This document shows, piece by piece, positions 1 through 6,445 of a DNA stretch of 11,716 bases. The notes beneath the pieces are model-generated. The model was not told the DNA's origin and searched no databases. It worked only from the letters and a program-made list of their open reading frames with translations. Within the stretch, counting starts at the first letter, position 1; each line of letters begins with the position of its first letter. Origin of the DNA: CAXQRU01 sp964226685 (lineage in GTDB: Bacteria; Pseudomonadota; Gammaproteobacteria; Pseudomonadales; Cellvibrionaceae); assembly GCA_964226685.1 (NCBI GenBank), contig CAXQRU010000170.1, positions 1-11,716 of the forward strand, read 5' to 3'. The translations under genes were made by a program, and so were the position numbers.

Positions 1-1
1 C

Positions 2-139
2 AAGTATCAGCTACCTACGACTCTATACTTTGACAAAAAAATTCTATATTCTACAAAAAAAGGACTTATACCTCACAAAAAAACCGGCAAGAAATTCAAA
101 AAATCTTCATTATTGGGAGCTGGTGAATCAGCCCTTTAA
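2..139 (+). CDS. C-terminal end of a possible thioredoxin-fold protein (partial)
   Basis: An open frame enters from the window edge and stops at TAA 137-139, giving the last 45 residues of a protein. Near its start it reads QLPTTLYFDKK. This resembles the cis-proline loop of TlpA/thioredoxin-like proteins, where a 'PTT' is followed by a beta-strand ending in 'D-K/G-K'. The tail is very lysine-rich. The next gene starts 22 nt downstream on the same strand, so the two may be co-transcribed. Caution: the DNA here is A-rich, which inflates lysine and helps frames stay open. The active-site CxxC, if there is one, lies outside the window. That this is a real C-terminus is moderately supported; the thioredoxin assignment is an inference from one short motif. 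Confidence 0.5.
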   Translation, partial: KYQLPTTLYFDKKILYSTKKGLIPHKKTGKKFKKSSLLGAGESAL

Positions 140-161
140 AGTCTTAGCCAGGAATTAGTCC

Positions 162-692
162 ATGATAAAAAGTTTAATTTTTACTTTGATTTTACTCACA
201 TCAATCATTAGTCACGCCGAAAGTATTCCTCGATCTCTGCAGGGTCAGTTTATGGTCTTCCCTAGCGGCAATGTAATCAATATCAACACTCAACGTTTTA
301 TTTATATTAACAAGCAAAGTGCTGAGCTTGATAGAGCCATACGACTAAGCCAATGGGGTCAAGAAGTTTCCCTAACGGTGGAATTGACACGTGAACAATA
401 CGATAAACTCAACCGCCAAAGCCCCGAACACAAACAATGCAGACGAATTTTAGAACACCCACAGATTTATCAATTTGAAAAGAAAAAAGCTGACTATTGG
501 GTGCTGACTGCTAATCAGCGCGTATGCAAGTCTTTTAAATTAGGCCTTACTGATGGCAACGACGTTTGCGAAGCCAAGCAATGCACACAGTGGTTTAGCC
601 CTTCTTGGGCACAACCTACAAATCCTGAGAGCAAGCTTTACCTTTTTAGCTCAAGCACTAAAGCCATTGCATTTGCAAGAAAGATGAAATGA
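162..692 (+). CDS. Secreted cysteine-containing protein of unknown function
   Basis: A protein of 176 residues that I do not recognise. Residues 1-19 form a typical signal peptide: a lysine at position 3, a hydrophobic core rich in L/I, then S-H-A before the likely cleavage site. The mature part is therefore exported to the periplasm or beyond. It has four cysteines (C93, C122, C136, C141), an even number that could form two disulfides. No lipobox, transmembrane helix or catalytic motif is visible. The start is supported by AGGA at 150-153, 8 nt before the ATG. The possible thioredoxin-fold gene ends 22 nt upstream. If that call is right, a thiol-redox protein beside a disulfide-containing export substrate would make sense, but this is speculation. 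The 107 bp to the next gene hold nothing convincing. Confidence 0.7.
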   Translation: MIKSLIFTLILLTSIISHAESIPRSLQGQFMVFPSGNVININTQRFIYINKQSAELDRAIRLSQWGQEVSLTVELTREQYDKLNRQSPEHKQCRRILEHPQIYQFEKKKADYWVLTANQRVCKSFKLGLTDGNDVCEAKQCTQWFSPSWAQPTNPESKLYLFSSSTKAIAFARKMK

Positions 693-799
693 ATTTGGAG
701 GGTACTATATCTTTAAGCACTTTTTGAGGAGCATTAAAGGCCACCTTAAATGAGCCGGCGGCACTATCACCGTTGATAATATGCATCAGTTACATAAAT

Positions 800-1684
800 T
801 TATTGAAGCTCATTCGCAGCCAGTCTAATCGAGGCTTCTATATCCCTAAAAACTGGAACATCCATGAAGTTATTGGGAATGCGTCCTTCCAGTATTTCTC
901 GATCTAGAAATTTAGCCAACCAATCTGGCAAAGGTCTGCTTGTATCCGCCTGCTTCGAACCAAAACCTAAAAATCCATCGACATATTGGTAGCCATACTT
1001 CCTCATGGCCATAGTATCGTTATAGCTCTTTTTAATACCCTCAAGATGCTCAATCACACTTGATTTTTGATAGACAAAGTCACTAGATGTCAATTTCGTA
1101 AATACAAAATTTAAACTATCTAAGGCCGTAGCCCAGCCATGAACTCTTACACCAACGTAGCTCGCAACAGCCTCGCCAAAAAGATATTCAGGATCATTCG
1201 CCTTAGCACCGTTAATCAACGGGGCGTCTTTATAATAGGCAATACCTTTTTTGAAAATTTCTTTATATCTTGGATCAACTGAGCGCTTGATATCCATAAA
1301 AGCATGAGTGGACTCATGATAAAATGTTCCAACACCAGACCTCGCAAGCGAAACATTGCGAAGATCATCGTATACACCCTGTGTCAAAGAAATATAACTA
1401 AAATTATACTGAGCATAATCACGATTGCCTAATTTGAAACAATAGTGTTCTTTTACAACATTCAAAAACCTCGAGGGCAAACCAACACGAGCAGCTTGAT
1501 CAACAATGTAGGGAACCATTAAATTTTGAGGGGTATTTTTAGAGCAAAACATATTCCTGTCCATTTTTGAGTAAGTAGCAGCAATCATAGGTGATACAAA
1601 AGAAGATAGCAATGCCCCAGTAAGTGCACAATGTTTGGTTATAACCCAATTTTTTATCCACATTTGAGACAAATATCGCGACAT
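800..1684 (-). CDS. Secreted zinc metallopeptidase-like protein (HExxH)
   Basis: A 294-residue protein with an N-terminal export signal: a basic, fairly long n-region, a hydrophobic stretch around residues 19-35, and cleavage probably after I-A-A at about 36. The key motif is H-E-S-T-H at residues 123-127, the HExxH zinc-binding helix in which E124 would be the catalytic base. A glutamate in G-E-A-V-A-S-Y (E171), 44 residues later, is well placed as the third zinc ligand of a gluzincin. Two cysteines (C47, C82) remain in the mature part. I cannot name a MEROPS family. The start is not certain: no clear Shine-Dalgarno sequence is present, and an ATG at codon 8 would also keep the signal. It is divergent from the beta-helix lipoprotein gene, with 41 bp between the starts, so both may be exported together, but no shared substrate is shown. 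The peptidase function is inferred from the motif. Confidence 0.72.
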   Translation of the reverse strand: MSRYLSQMWIKNWVITKHCALTGALLSSFVSPMIAATYSKMDRNMFCSKNTPQNLMVPYIVDQAARVGLPSRFLNVVKEHYCFKLGNRDYAQYNFSYISLTQGVYDDLRNVSLARSGVGTFYHESTHAFMDIKRSVDPRYKEIFKKGIAYYKDAPLINGAKANDPEYLFGEAVASYVGVRVHGWATALDSLNFVFTKLTSSDFVYQKSSVIEHLEGIKKSYNDTMAMRKYGYQYVDGFLGFGSKQADTSRPLPDWLAKFLDREILEGRIPNNFMDVPVFRDIEASIRLAANELQ

Positions 1685-1707
1685 TTAACGCCATACTAAC
1701 GTAAAAT
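1678..1707 (+). promoter_or_regulatory. Possible promoter of the beta-helix lipoprotein gene
   Basis: GCGACA (1678-1683, 4/6 to the -35 consensus) and TAAAAT (1702-1707, 5/6 to the -10 consensus) are separated by 18 nt. Transcription would start about a dozen bases before the ATG at 1726. The site overlaps the start of the divergent metallopeptidase gene. It is weak and AT-rich, so low confidence. Confidence 0.28.
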
Positions 1708-1725
1708 AATTGCTATAACCTTATT

Positions 1726-3696
1726 ATGATCTCAATGAATATGAAGATTTGCACATTTTTAGGAATGGTAGTGCTATTGTTGGCTGGTTGTGGTGGTGGA
1801 GGCAACAAGCCCTCTACCTCTGATACTACGCCGCCAACCATTTCCCTTAATGGCAGCAACCCAGTCAGTATTCAGCAAGGAGAGAGCTATATCGACGCTG
1901 GCGCGTCAGCCATTAATAACGGTCAATCTGTTGAAGTATCCACCCATAACCCTGTTAATACTAGCCTGATTGGCACCTATATGGTCACCTACACGGCCAG
2001 CGACTTATCTGGCAATGTTGCTACCCGAACACGCGCAGTGAGGGTCATCGCTCCCACACCTAGCGCCTGCTCGGATTTCGAGAAAGAGGTCGACGCAGGC
2101 CCCCTGGCCGCACTTACCGAATGTGGGCTGCAATACCGTCGTCACGCCGTTATTGGTGAGACAGAGATCATACATACCCTGCCCGATTTCTCATACGCAG
2201 GATATCAAGGAGGCGGCGTTGCCATACCCGATATCCCCAGCAAAATTATGCTTTCCCCTCTTCCAAATGAGGATGACACCCAGCAAATACAGAGTGCTAT
2301 TAATCAACTGAGCCAAGTTGCACCAGATGAAAATGGGTTTAGGGGTGCCATTGTCCTTTCAAGTGGTGAGTACGACATATCCTCTCCCATAGAAATTAAG
2401 ACCAGCGGGATCGTTTTACGAGGGGCTGGGCAAAATACCTTGTCTAGTGGCGGTACGGTGCTGCGAGCCAAAACCTCCATTAAAGATGAATTTATTGTGT
2501 TCAAAGGCCAAGATGACCACGATGCCGATAACCACTCTCGAGTTAGGATTACCAATGCATACATTCCCATTGGTGCTAAACAGATAGAGGTGTCCGATGC
2601 ATCAGGCTTTTCAGTAGGTGATTTGATCGGCGTAAGACGCACCCCCAATAATCAGTGGCTCAGTACTATCGGCATGGATAATATTACCGATGGCCTATTC
2701 AATGAATCCTGGACGACTTCAAGTTATGCGATCACACACATCCGAACGATAGAAAGCATCTCAGGTAATACGTTGACCATCAACATTCCCATGGTAGACA
2801 GTATCCAACAAACCTTTGGCGGCGGCGATGTCGCCAAGGTGAATACTAATGAGCGACTCCACTCCTGCGGCATTGAGGATATACGGCTGATTTCCGATTA
2901 TGCCTCTGAGGAGGATGAATCACACTCATGGGACGCCATTTTACTTGAAAATGTTGAAAACTGTTGGGTCAGACGAGTAAGCGCCATGCACTTTGCATTC
3001 TCAGCGGTCACCATCGTCAATGGTTCTTTTAATACGGTTGAAGAAGTTGCCATAGCTGAGATGAAGTCCACCACTAACGGTGGGCGACGATACGCGTTTG
3101 GTGTCAATGGCAATAGTGTTGGTAACCTTTTCCAACGTTGTTATGCGAGCGAGGGCCGACATAATTTTATCTCTGGCTCTCGCGTCACCGGCCCTAACGT
3201 CTGGCTCGATTGCCTTGCGGAAAACTCTCTTAATGATGACGGACCTCATCACCGCTGGGCAACGGGTTTGTTATTCGATAATATTGAAACGCTACAGTTG
3301 AACGTACAAAACCGATACAACAGTGGCTCTGGGCATGGCTGGGCTGGTGCTCAAGTCGCCATATGGAATCCACACATCACATCAGTTGCCGTTAACACTG
3401 CTAAACCTAAGCCTGCAGAAATCATTGTGAACGCCCCGCCATCTGCAATTAGCTGGGCCGTAGGCGTAACGGGGGATGGTGTTTTAAGCCCGGGCATCGT
3501 AGATAACCAAGCCCAAGGAATTATCGAGTCCTGGGGACAACCTGTTTCTCCGAGAAGCTTATACATTGAGCAGCTAAGAGAGCGACTAGGAGAGGACGCC
3601 CTGGATAACGTCATTCTTCCCGCTCAGAAACAGGGCAATATTTGGGATTCATTAAGAGCATGGAAAGGCAATGGTGCACTTGCTGATTATATGTAG
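1726..3696 (+). CDS. Lipoprotein with Ig-like domain and pectate-lyase-like beta-helix
   Basis: A 656-residue lipoprotein. A hydrophobic signal ends in the lipobox L-A-G-C, with the lipidated cysteine at residue 22, followed by a glycine-rich tether. Residues ~34-108 look like a bacterial Ig-like domain of the DUF5011/HYR kind: it opens 'DTTPPTISL', contains 'Y-I-D-A-G-A', and ends 'D-L-S-G-N-V-A'. From ~182 to the end the protein resembles the right-handed beta-helix of pectate-lyase superfamily proteins. It starts 'D-D-T-Q-Q-I-Q-S-A-I', passes through 'G-I-V-L-R-G-A-G' and then short N/V/G-rich repeating turns. Near the C-terminus (~607-622) is P-R-S-L-Y-I-E-Q-L-x-x-R-L-G, a pattern I associate with such proteins. 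The likely role is a membrane-anchored polysaccharide lyase or glycan-binding enzyme; the substrate cannot be told. ATGs at 1735 and 1741 are alternative starts, and no strong ribosome site decides between them. The gene ends 7 bp before the convergent next gene. Confidence 0.8.
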   Translation: MISMNMKICTFLGMVVLLLAGCGGGGNKPSTSDTTPPTISLNGSNPVSIQQGESYIDAGASAINNGQSVEVSTHNPVNTSLIGTYMVTYTASDLSGNVATRTRAVRVIAPTPSACSDFEKEVDAGPLAALTECGLQYRRHAVIGETEIIHTLPDFSYAGYQGGGVAIPDIPSKIMLSPLPNEDDTQQIQSAINQLSQVAPDENGFRGAIVLSSGEYDISSPIEIKTSGIVLRGAGQNTLSSGGTVLRAKTSIKDEFIVFKGQDDHDADNHSRVRITNAYIPIGAKQIEVSDASGFSVGDLIGVRRTPNNQWLSTIGMDNITDGLFNESWTTSSYAITHIRTIESISGNTLTINIPMVDSIQQTFGGGDVAKVNTNERLHSCGIEDIRLISDYASEEDESHSWDAILLENVENCWVRRVSAMHFAFSAVTIVNGSFNTVEEVAIAEMKSTTNGGRRYAFGVNGNSVGNLFQRCYASEGRHNFISGSRVTGPNVWLDCLAENSLNDDGPHHRWATGLLFDNIETLQLNVQNRYNSGSGHGWAGAQVAIWNPHITSVAVNTAKPKPAEIIVNAPPSAISWAVGVTGDGVLSPGIVDNQAQGIIESWGQPVSPRSLYIEQLRERLGEDALDNVILPAQKQGNIWDSLRAWKGNGALADYM

Positions 3697-3703
3697 GTCT
3701 CTA

Positions 3704-4234
3704 TTAATGCCTGTTTTCCAGCTCTTTGCAAAATTTCTGATTGGGATTTAATGAAAACAGGGAAGCAATCAATGGGTCGCATTGAAAATTGCCAATAGCC
3801 AAGCTACCCATGCATTTTGTGTAGTGCTGCGCTTTACCGTCATGAGTGGTAACGATGGTAGGTAAACCATTATTTGAAAAGCTCACGTAAATACCTTCGA
3901 TCGGCTGCATCACCGACGATATAAGTATATTCACTGGCTCCTTGAAAGCAATCTCAAGATGATTCGCCGACTTGATACGTTGAAGCCCTTGTTCTGAGCG
4001 CTCAAAATCATAAGTCTCACCCACTACGCGTTCATAGTGCCTACAGCTATTTAGGTAAGATTGTACATTCCCCCATATGTGCTCAGATTGAGTCTTATCG
4101 AGGGTACTTTTTTCTCCATCAATCGAGGTAATCACTGTAAACTCTGAGCCTCCCGCATATACAGGCAAGCTTTGGATTAATAGCAGTAATACTAGTGCTA
4201 CCCTCGCAATATTATTAAGCTTTTGGCACAGCAT
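3704..4234 (-). CDS. Secreted protein of unknown function, four cysteines
   Basis: A 176-residue protein that I do not recognise. Residues 1-27 are a signal peptide: a basic n-region, a long V/L/I core, and V-Y-A before the glycines of the mature protein. The mature chain has four cysteines (C64, C141, C152, C169), compatible with two disulfides in the periplasm or outside the cell. No repeats, lipobox or catalytic motif can be seen. The start is well supported by GAGGAG, which ends 5 nt before the ATG on the minus strand. The gene is convergent with the beta-helix gene (7 bp between the stops) and divergent from the glycyl-tRNA synthetase gene across 266 bp. Size and layout resemble the secreted protein at 162-692, but I see no clear sequence match, so they should not be assumed to be paralogues. 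Confidence 0.7.
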   Translation of the reverse strand: MLCQKLNNIARVALVLLLLIQSLPVYAGGSEFTVITSIDGEKSTLDKTQSEHIWGNVQSYLNSCRHYERVVGETYDFERSEQGLQRIKSANHLEIAFKEPVNILISSVMQPIEGIYVSFSNNGLPTIVTTHDGKAQHYTKCMGSLAIGNFQCDPLIASLFSLNPNQKFCKELENRH

Positions 4235-4321
4235 CTTTTCTCCTCAAACAGCACTCGTAATCAACAAACGAATTGGTTAAATATTACCATCAAATGAAAA
4301 CTAAGCTCACCCAAAAACCAC

Positions 4322-4344
4322 ATTGTAAATATAAAATTTACAAT
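4322..4344. promoter_or_regulatory. Perfect 9-bp inverted repeat, candidate operator
   Basis: ATTGTAAAT at 4322-4330 and its exact reverse complement ATTTACAAT at 4336-4344 flank a 5-bp centre. The site sits in the 266-bp gap between the divergent secreted-protein gene and the glycyl-tRNA synthetase gene. A TATAAA hexamer (4330-4335) lies at its centre and could serve as a -10, though the -35 region would be poor. A dimeric regulator bound here could block that promoter. It resembles a TyrR box (TGTAAA N6 TTTACA), but the spacing here is 7, so that name is not applied. Confidence 0.45.
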
Positions 4345-4452
4345 CATGCGCAGGGGTGGCTCACCTATGGGACAAAACCACTACAAATCAAACCCATTTA
4401 ACCTCAAACCCTTGTTTTGCGAGCCAGATATCGGCATGATACCAAGCAAATT

Positions 4453-4465
4453 GGCGAGACTCGCC
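4453..4465 (+). other. Short leader hairpin before the glycyl-tRNA synthetase gene
   Basis: GGCGA (4453-4457) and TCGCC (4461-4465) can pair with a 3-nt loop, followed by a pyrimidine run CTTTCTCT. The hairpin lies 36 nt before the ATG at 4501. Upstream GCGAG (4419-4423) could instead pair with CTCGC (4460-4464), so two alternative structures can be drawn. No known riboswitch or T-box signature is visible. The structure is directly seen; any regulatory role is a guess. Confidence 0.25.
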
Positions 4466-4500
4466 CTTTCTCTAGAAATAAGACCAATCGGATAGAAAAT

Positions 4501-5982
4501 ATGAAAGATATAGTAGCTTTGTGCAAAAGGCGCGGCTTTATTTTTGCCTCATCAGACATTTATGGCGGTATCAATGGCTTTTGGGACTATGGCCCTCTCG
4601 GTGTAGAGCTTAAAAATAACCTGCGTGACCGCTGGTGGAAAGATATGGTGCTGCGCCCCCCAATTGGCCCAGATGGCAGCCCCATTGAGATTGTGGGCCT
4701 CGATGCCTCCATCATCCAAAACCCAAAATCCTGGGAGGCCAGCGGCCACGTTGGTGGTTTTAATGACCCGATGGTCGATTGCAAAGAGAGCAAAAAGCGC
4801 TACCGCGCCGATCACGTGATCGTCTATTCACCCAAAGATGGCGAAGGTCCAATGATTGCGTTTGATAAAGACGCAGACGACGATGATATTCAAAAGCGAC
4901 TCGCTAAGCTCGCTAAGGGCAAAAATACCTCGGATTTTGAGACCACCACCCTAGATAATATCGATGAAGCGCTCTTTGGCCAAATCATCGGTCCCGATGT
5001 CAAAACCCCGGGCAGCCTAACGGAACCTCGCCAGTTTAATATGATGTTTCACACTTACGTAGGTGCTGCCGCTGGCGATGAGAACAAAGCCTATCTGCGC
5101 CCTGAAACCTGTGGCCCGATCTTTTTGAACTTCAAAAATGTGGTGGACTCAAGCCGGGTCAAGGTACCTTTTGGTATTGCTCAAATTGGTAAAGCTTTCC
5201 GTAATGAGGTGACGCCCAGAAACTTTATTTTCCGCAGCCGTGAGTTCGAGCAAATGGAACTCGAATGGTTCTGTGAGGAAGAAGAAGTGCCAATGTGGTT
5301 CGACTTTTGGGTTGAGCAGCGCACCAACTTTTGGCTGTCACTGGGAATCCCTAAGTCTGAGTTGAATTTCTTGGATGTTCCCAAAGAAGACTTGGCTCAC
5401 TACTCTACCCGCACCATCGACGTCGAATACCGCTTCCCCTTCGCGGCACCCGGTTTTGATGAGTTAGAAGGCATTGCCCACCGAGGTAATTACGATTTAA
5501 CACAACACCAAGCGTTTTCTGGCCAAAAATTAGAGTACTTGGATCAGGTTCAAAATAAGCGTTACCTCCCTCACGTGATTGAGCCTTCGACCGGTCTCAC
5601 CCGTGGCGTGCTGGCGTTGATTTGCCAAGCGTACACCATCGATGAAAATCGTCCTAGTGGCGTCTACTTGAACTTCCACCCTTCCATGGCTCCCAAGAAA
5701 GCGGCTATTTTGCCCCTCACCGCCAAAGACGCTCACGTGCCTTATGCTCAAGAGTTGTATTTAGACCTGCGTGATGAGTTTGCGGTTGAGCTAGATATTA
5801 AGCAAAATATTGGTAAGCGCTACGCCAGACAGGATGAGATCGGAACACCCTACTGCTTTACCATCGATAACGAGACAGCTGCAGATAATAGCGTCACCGT
5901 GAGAGATCGCAATACCATGTCGCAAGAACGCATCTCCATGGATAAAGTCAAAGACTTTTTACGGGATAAAATTTACCGCTAA
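4501..5982 (+). CDS. glyQS: Glycyl-tRNA synthetase, single-chain (alpha2) class II type
   Basis: A 493-residue enzyme that attaches glycine to tRNA-Gly in the cytoplasm. It is the dimeric type found in eukaryotes, archaea, Thermus, Actinobacteria and Bacteroidetes, not the alpha2beta2 GlyQ/GlyS enzyme usual in Gammaproteobacteria. Visible landmarks: the start region with F-W-D-Y-G-P-L-G-V (~27-35); L-T-E-P-R-Q-F-N (~173-180); L-R-P-E-T (199-203), whose glutamate matches the glycine-sensing residue of the family; motif 2, F-R-N-E-V-T-P-R-N-F (233-242), then R-E-F-E-Q-M-E; motif 3, E-P-S-T-G-L-T-R-G; and an anticodon-binding domain with R-Y-A-R-Q-D-E-I-G-T-P and T-V-R-D-R. After LRPET it reads C-G-P where A-Q-G is usual. 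The frame is open 28 codons further upstream, but family homology begins at the ATG at 4501, preceded by a weak GGA. A strong terminator follows. The gene symbol follows common usage for the single-chain enzyme; the family call is firm. Confidence 0.95.
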   Translation: MKDIVALCKRRGFIFASSDIYGGINGFWDYGPLGVELKNNLRDRWWKDMVLRPPIGPDGSPIEIVGLDASIIQNPKSWEASGHVGGFNDPMVDCKESKKRYRADHVIVYSPKDGEGPMIAFDKDADDDDIQKRLAKLAKGKNTSDFETTTLDNIDEALFGQIIGPDVKTPGSLTEPRQFNMMFHTYVGAAAGDENKAYLRPETCGPIFLNFKNVVDSSRVKVPFGIAQIGKAFRNEVTPRNFIFRSREFEQMELEWFCEEEEVPMWFDFWVEQRTNFWLSLGIPKSELNFLDVPKEDLAHYSTRTIDVEYRFPFAAPGFDELEGIAHRGNYDLTQHQAFSGQKLEYLDQVQNKRYLPHVIEPSTGLTRGVLALICQAYTIDENRPSGVYLNFHPSMAPKKAAILPLTAKDAHVPYAQELYLDLRDEFAVELDIKQNIGKRYARQDEIGTPYCFTIDNETAADNSVTVRDRNTMSQERISMDKVKDFLRDKIYR

Positions 5983-6000
5983 ATCAAACATCGACTGATC

Positions 6001-6025
6001 CGCCCTCACACTGTGAGGGCGTTTT
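6001..6025 (+). terminator. Rho-independent terminator after the glycyl-tRNA synthetase gene
   Basis: A GC-rich 9-bp perfect stem, CGCCCTCAC (6001-6009) with GTGAGGGCG (6013-6021), has a 3-nt loop and is followed directly by TTTT. It starts 18 nt after the stop codon at 5982. It is the clearest terminator in the window and separates this gene from the next one. Confidence 0.88.
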
Positions 6026-6106
6026 AGCGTTATAAAACCCATCTTTAAACTAATCAAAACACCCAGAGCCTGCGTATATTTCATTAGCTGATTCGAGGGT
6101 TATTCT

Positions 6107-6445
6107 ATGAAAGACCAACTATTCTATGACGGCCTGTGCCCACTGTGCGCAAAGGAAATTCGTCTTATGAAAAAACACTGCGCCAATCATATTGAGTTTA
6201 TCGATATCCATGAATCAAGTGCACCCAATAAAGAGGCGCTACTTAAGAATTTACACATTCAACTGGCATCAGGCCAATGGTTGGTCGGCCCAGATGCCAA
6301 TATTCATGCCTGGTCTTACACTAAATTTGGAAGGCTACTCGCGTGTTTACGGTGGCCTCTTATAAAGCAATGTGTTGATTTTATTTATTACAAATGGGCT
6401 GACAGGCGATACCAAAAACGATACGGCTGCCAAACTTGTCAATGA
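6107..6445 (+). CDS. DCC-family (DUF393) putative thiol-disulfide oxidoreductase
   Basis: A 112-residue small cytoplasmic protein of the DCC family (DUF393/COG3011). The diagnostic motif F-Y-D-G-L-C-P-L-C sits at residues 6-14: a Y-D-G followed by a CxxC pair (C11, C14), as expected for the family. A cluster of cysteines at the C-terminus (CQTC) forms a second CxxC. Family members are predicted to have a thioredoxin-like fold, but their biochemical role is poorly known. The start is supported by GAGGG 7 nt before the ATG. The gene follows the terminator of the glycyl-tRNA synthetase gene and so must have its own promoter; TATATT at 6075-6080 is a possible -10 without a good -35. Its last 7 bases overlap the 3' end of the convergent ADP-ribosylglycohydrolase gene, which could couple their expression through antisense overlap. 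Confidence 0.88.
   Translation: MKDQLFYDGLCPLCAKEIRLMKKHCANHIEFIDIHESSAPNKEALLKNLHIQLASGQWLVGPDANIHAWSYTKFGRLLACLRWPLIKQCVDFIYYKWADRRYQKRYGCQTCQ

Noticed and set aside
740..762. Hairpin GCCACC / GGCGGC between the convergent genes as a terminator
   Set aside because: Only six pairs including a G-T, an 11-nt loop and at most three T residues after it on the minus strand. Too weak to call.
2304..3614. Several minus-strand frames of 70-114 codons inside the beta-helix gene
   Set aside because: They lie opposite a well-supported long gene and show no motifs, ribosome sites or signal peptides of their own.
4324..4342. TyrR-box identity for the inverted repeat TGTAAA...TTTACA
   Set aside because: The spacing is 7 nt, whereas TyrR boxes have 6. 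The half-sites match but the geometry does not.
4417..4500. 28-codon N-terminal extension of the glycyl-tRNA synthetase frame
   Set aside because: It begins with TTG, has no ribosome site, and family homology starts at the ATG at 4501. It lies within the presumed leader.
4345..4500. Glycine riboswitch or T-box in the glycyl-tRNA synthetase leader
   Set aside because: None of the conserved core sequences of either element could be found; only short generic hairpins are present.
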